DNA of 36,576 bases, from NCBI RefSeq assembly GCF_000275845.1, contig NW_006766899.1:218577-255152 (forward strand), in the 5' to 3' direction. The translations under genes were made by a program, and so were the position numbers. The DNA comes from Dichomitus squalens LYAD-421 SS1 (Eukaryota > Basidiomycota > Agaricomycetes > Polyporales > Polyporaceae). The notes under the pieces are model-generated. The model was not told the DNA's origin. It did not search any database and saw only the letters and a list, made by a program, of their open reading frames with translations. Positions 36,301-36,576 of the stretch are shown piece after piece (the first letter of the stretch is position 1; each line of letters starts with the position of its first letter).

Positions 36301-36576
36301 TTATAAGAGGCTTGTTAGAGCGATGAGAGGAGACGTTCGAGTGAACTGAACTGTAGATTTGGGGTACAGAGGTCCCCTATATATACTACTGTACATCTGT
36401 GGCTACATAGTACTATACAGTACATTCCCAGGATGCACAGTCGCACAGAGAAGCAGTGCGTACACAGCGAAGCTGTGTGTGTACCACATGAGTAGTACAG
36501 CCTCGGTTATTGCAGTAACCGGCTGTGCCGTTCCATATCTTGTGACGGCTGTGTTAGGCAAGCTGTGTAAACCAGC
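36300..36576 (-). other. LTR- or promoter-like sequence with TATA box
   Basis: On the minus strand a TATATATAGGGGACC stretch (about 36372-36386) stands ~70-80 nt before a pyrimidine-rich run ending CTTATAACCAACA, the layout of an LTR promoter and R/U5 region, or of a gene promoter. To its right is a palindrome, ACACAGC-GAA-GCTGTGT (36467-36483), and repeated GCTGTG motifs. The right end is outside the window, so a solo LTR cannot be proved. Confidence 0.35.

Overview
The window looks like nuclear DNA of a filamentous basidiomycete, most likely an Agaricomycete mushroom or polypore. The evidence is genes broken by many 47-80 nt GT..AG introns, GC-rich third codon positions, intron-bearing tRNA genes, a small protein of a mushroom-type pattern, a fungalysin, a basidiomycete-style P450 and a beta-trefoil lectin. 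All gene models here were spliced by hand from reading frame, splice signals and family pattern. None has been checked against transcripts or a database.

Layout, left to right: (1) 1-~800 (-): 5' part of a Ty1/copia retrotransposon, with a gag cut by the window edge and a primer-binding site that matches the initiator tRNA-Met anticodon arm. (2) 1019-2401 (+): phytanoyl-CoA dioxygenase-like protein. (3) 4024-6105 (-): homocysteine synthase (O-acetylhomoserine sulfhydrylase) copy A, 13 exons. (4) 7380-7923 and 12177-12369: three copies of a ~193 bp inverted-repeat MITE. (5) 8259-11479 (+): a 926-residue protein with one canonical C-terminal dsRNA-binding domain and four weaker upstream modules of the same shape. 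(6) 12051-12144: tRNA-Leu-like sequence. (7) 14083-15937 (+): homocysteine synthase copy B, 10 exons. (8) 16267-16802 (-): small coiled-coil protein, convergent with copy B. (9) 17181-17253 (-): degenerate tRNA-Met. (10) 18104-20707 (+): secreted M36 fungalysin. (11) 21383-21979 (-): beta-trefoil lectin. (12) 23590-24685 (+): Rab18-type GTPase. (13) 25010-25111 (+): intron-containing tRNA-Met(CAT). (14) 28280-30372 (+): cytochrome P450. (15) 30635-30877 (-): orphan I9 propeptide/inhibitor exon. (16) 31971-33676 (-): complete S8 subtilase with its own I9 domain. (17) 35263-end (-): hAT transposon remnant, then LTR- or promoter-like sequence.

There is no obvious single pathway or operon-like unit. 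Three themes recur. Local duplication: two homocysteine synthases in opposite orientation about 8 kb apart, and two I9 domains about 2.6 kb apart. Secreted or defence-type proteins: fungalysin, lectin, subtilase. Mobile-element traces: copia, MITE, hAT, tRNA-derived copies. The least familiar gene is the multi-module dsRNA-binding protein. The clearest structural oddities are two apparent GC-AG introns in the P450 and the exact colinearity, with three intron differences, of the homocysteine synthase pair. Large parts of the intergenic sequence show no gene I can support, and this is stated region by region.
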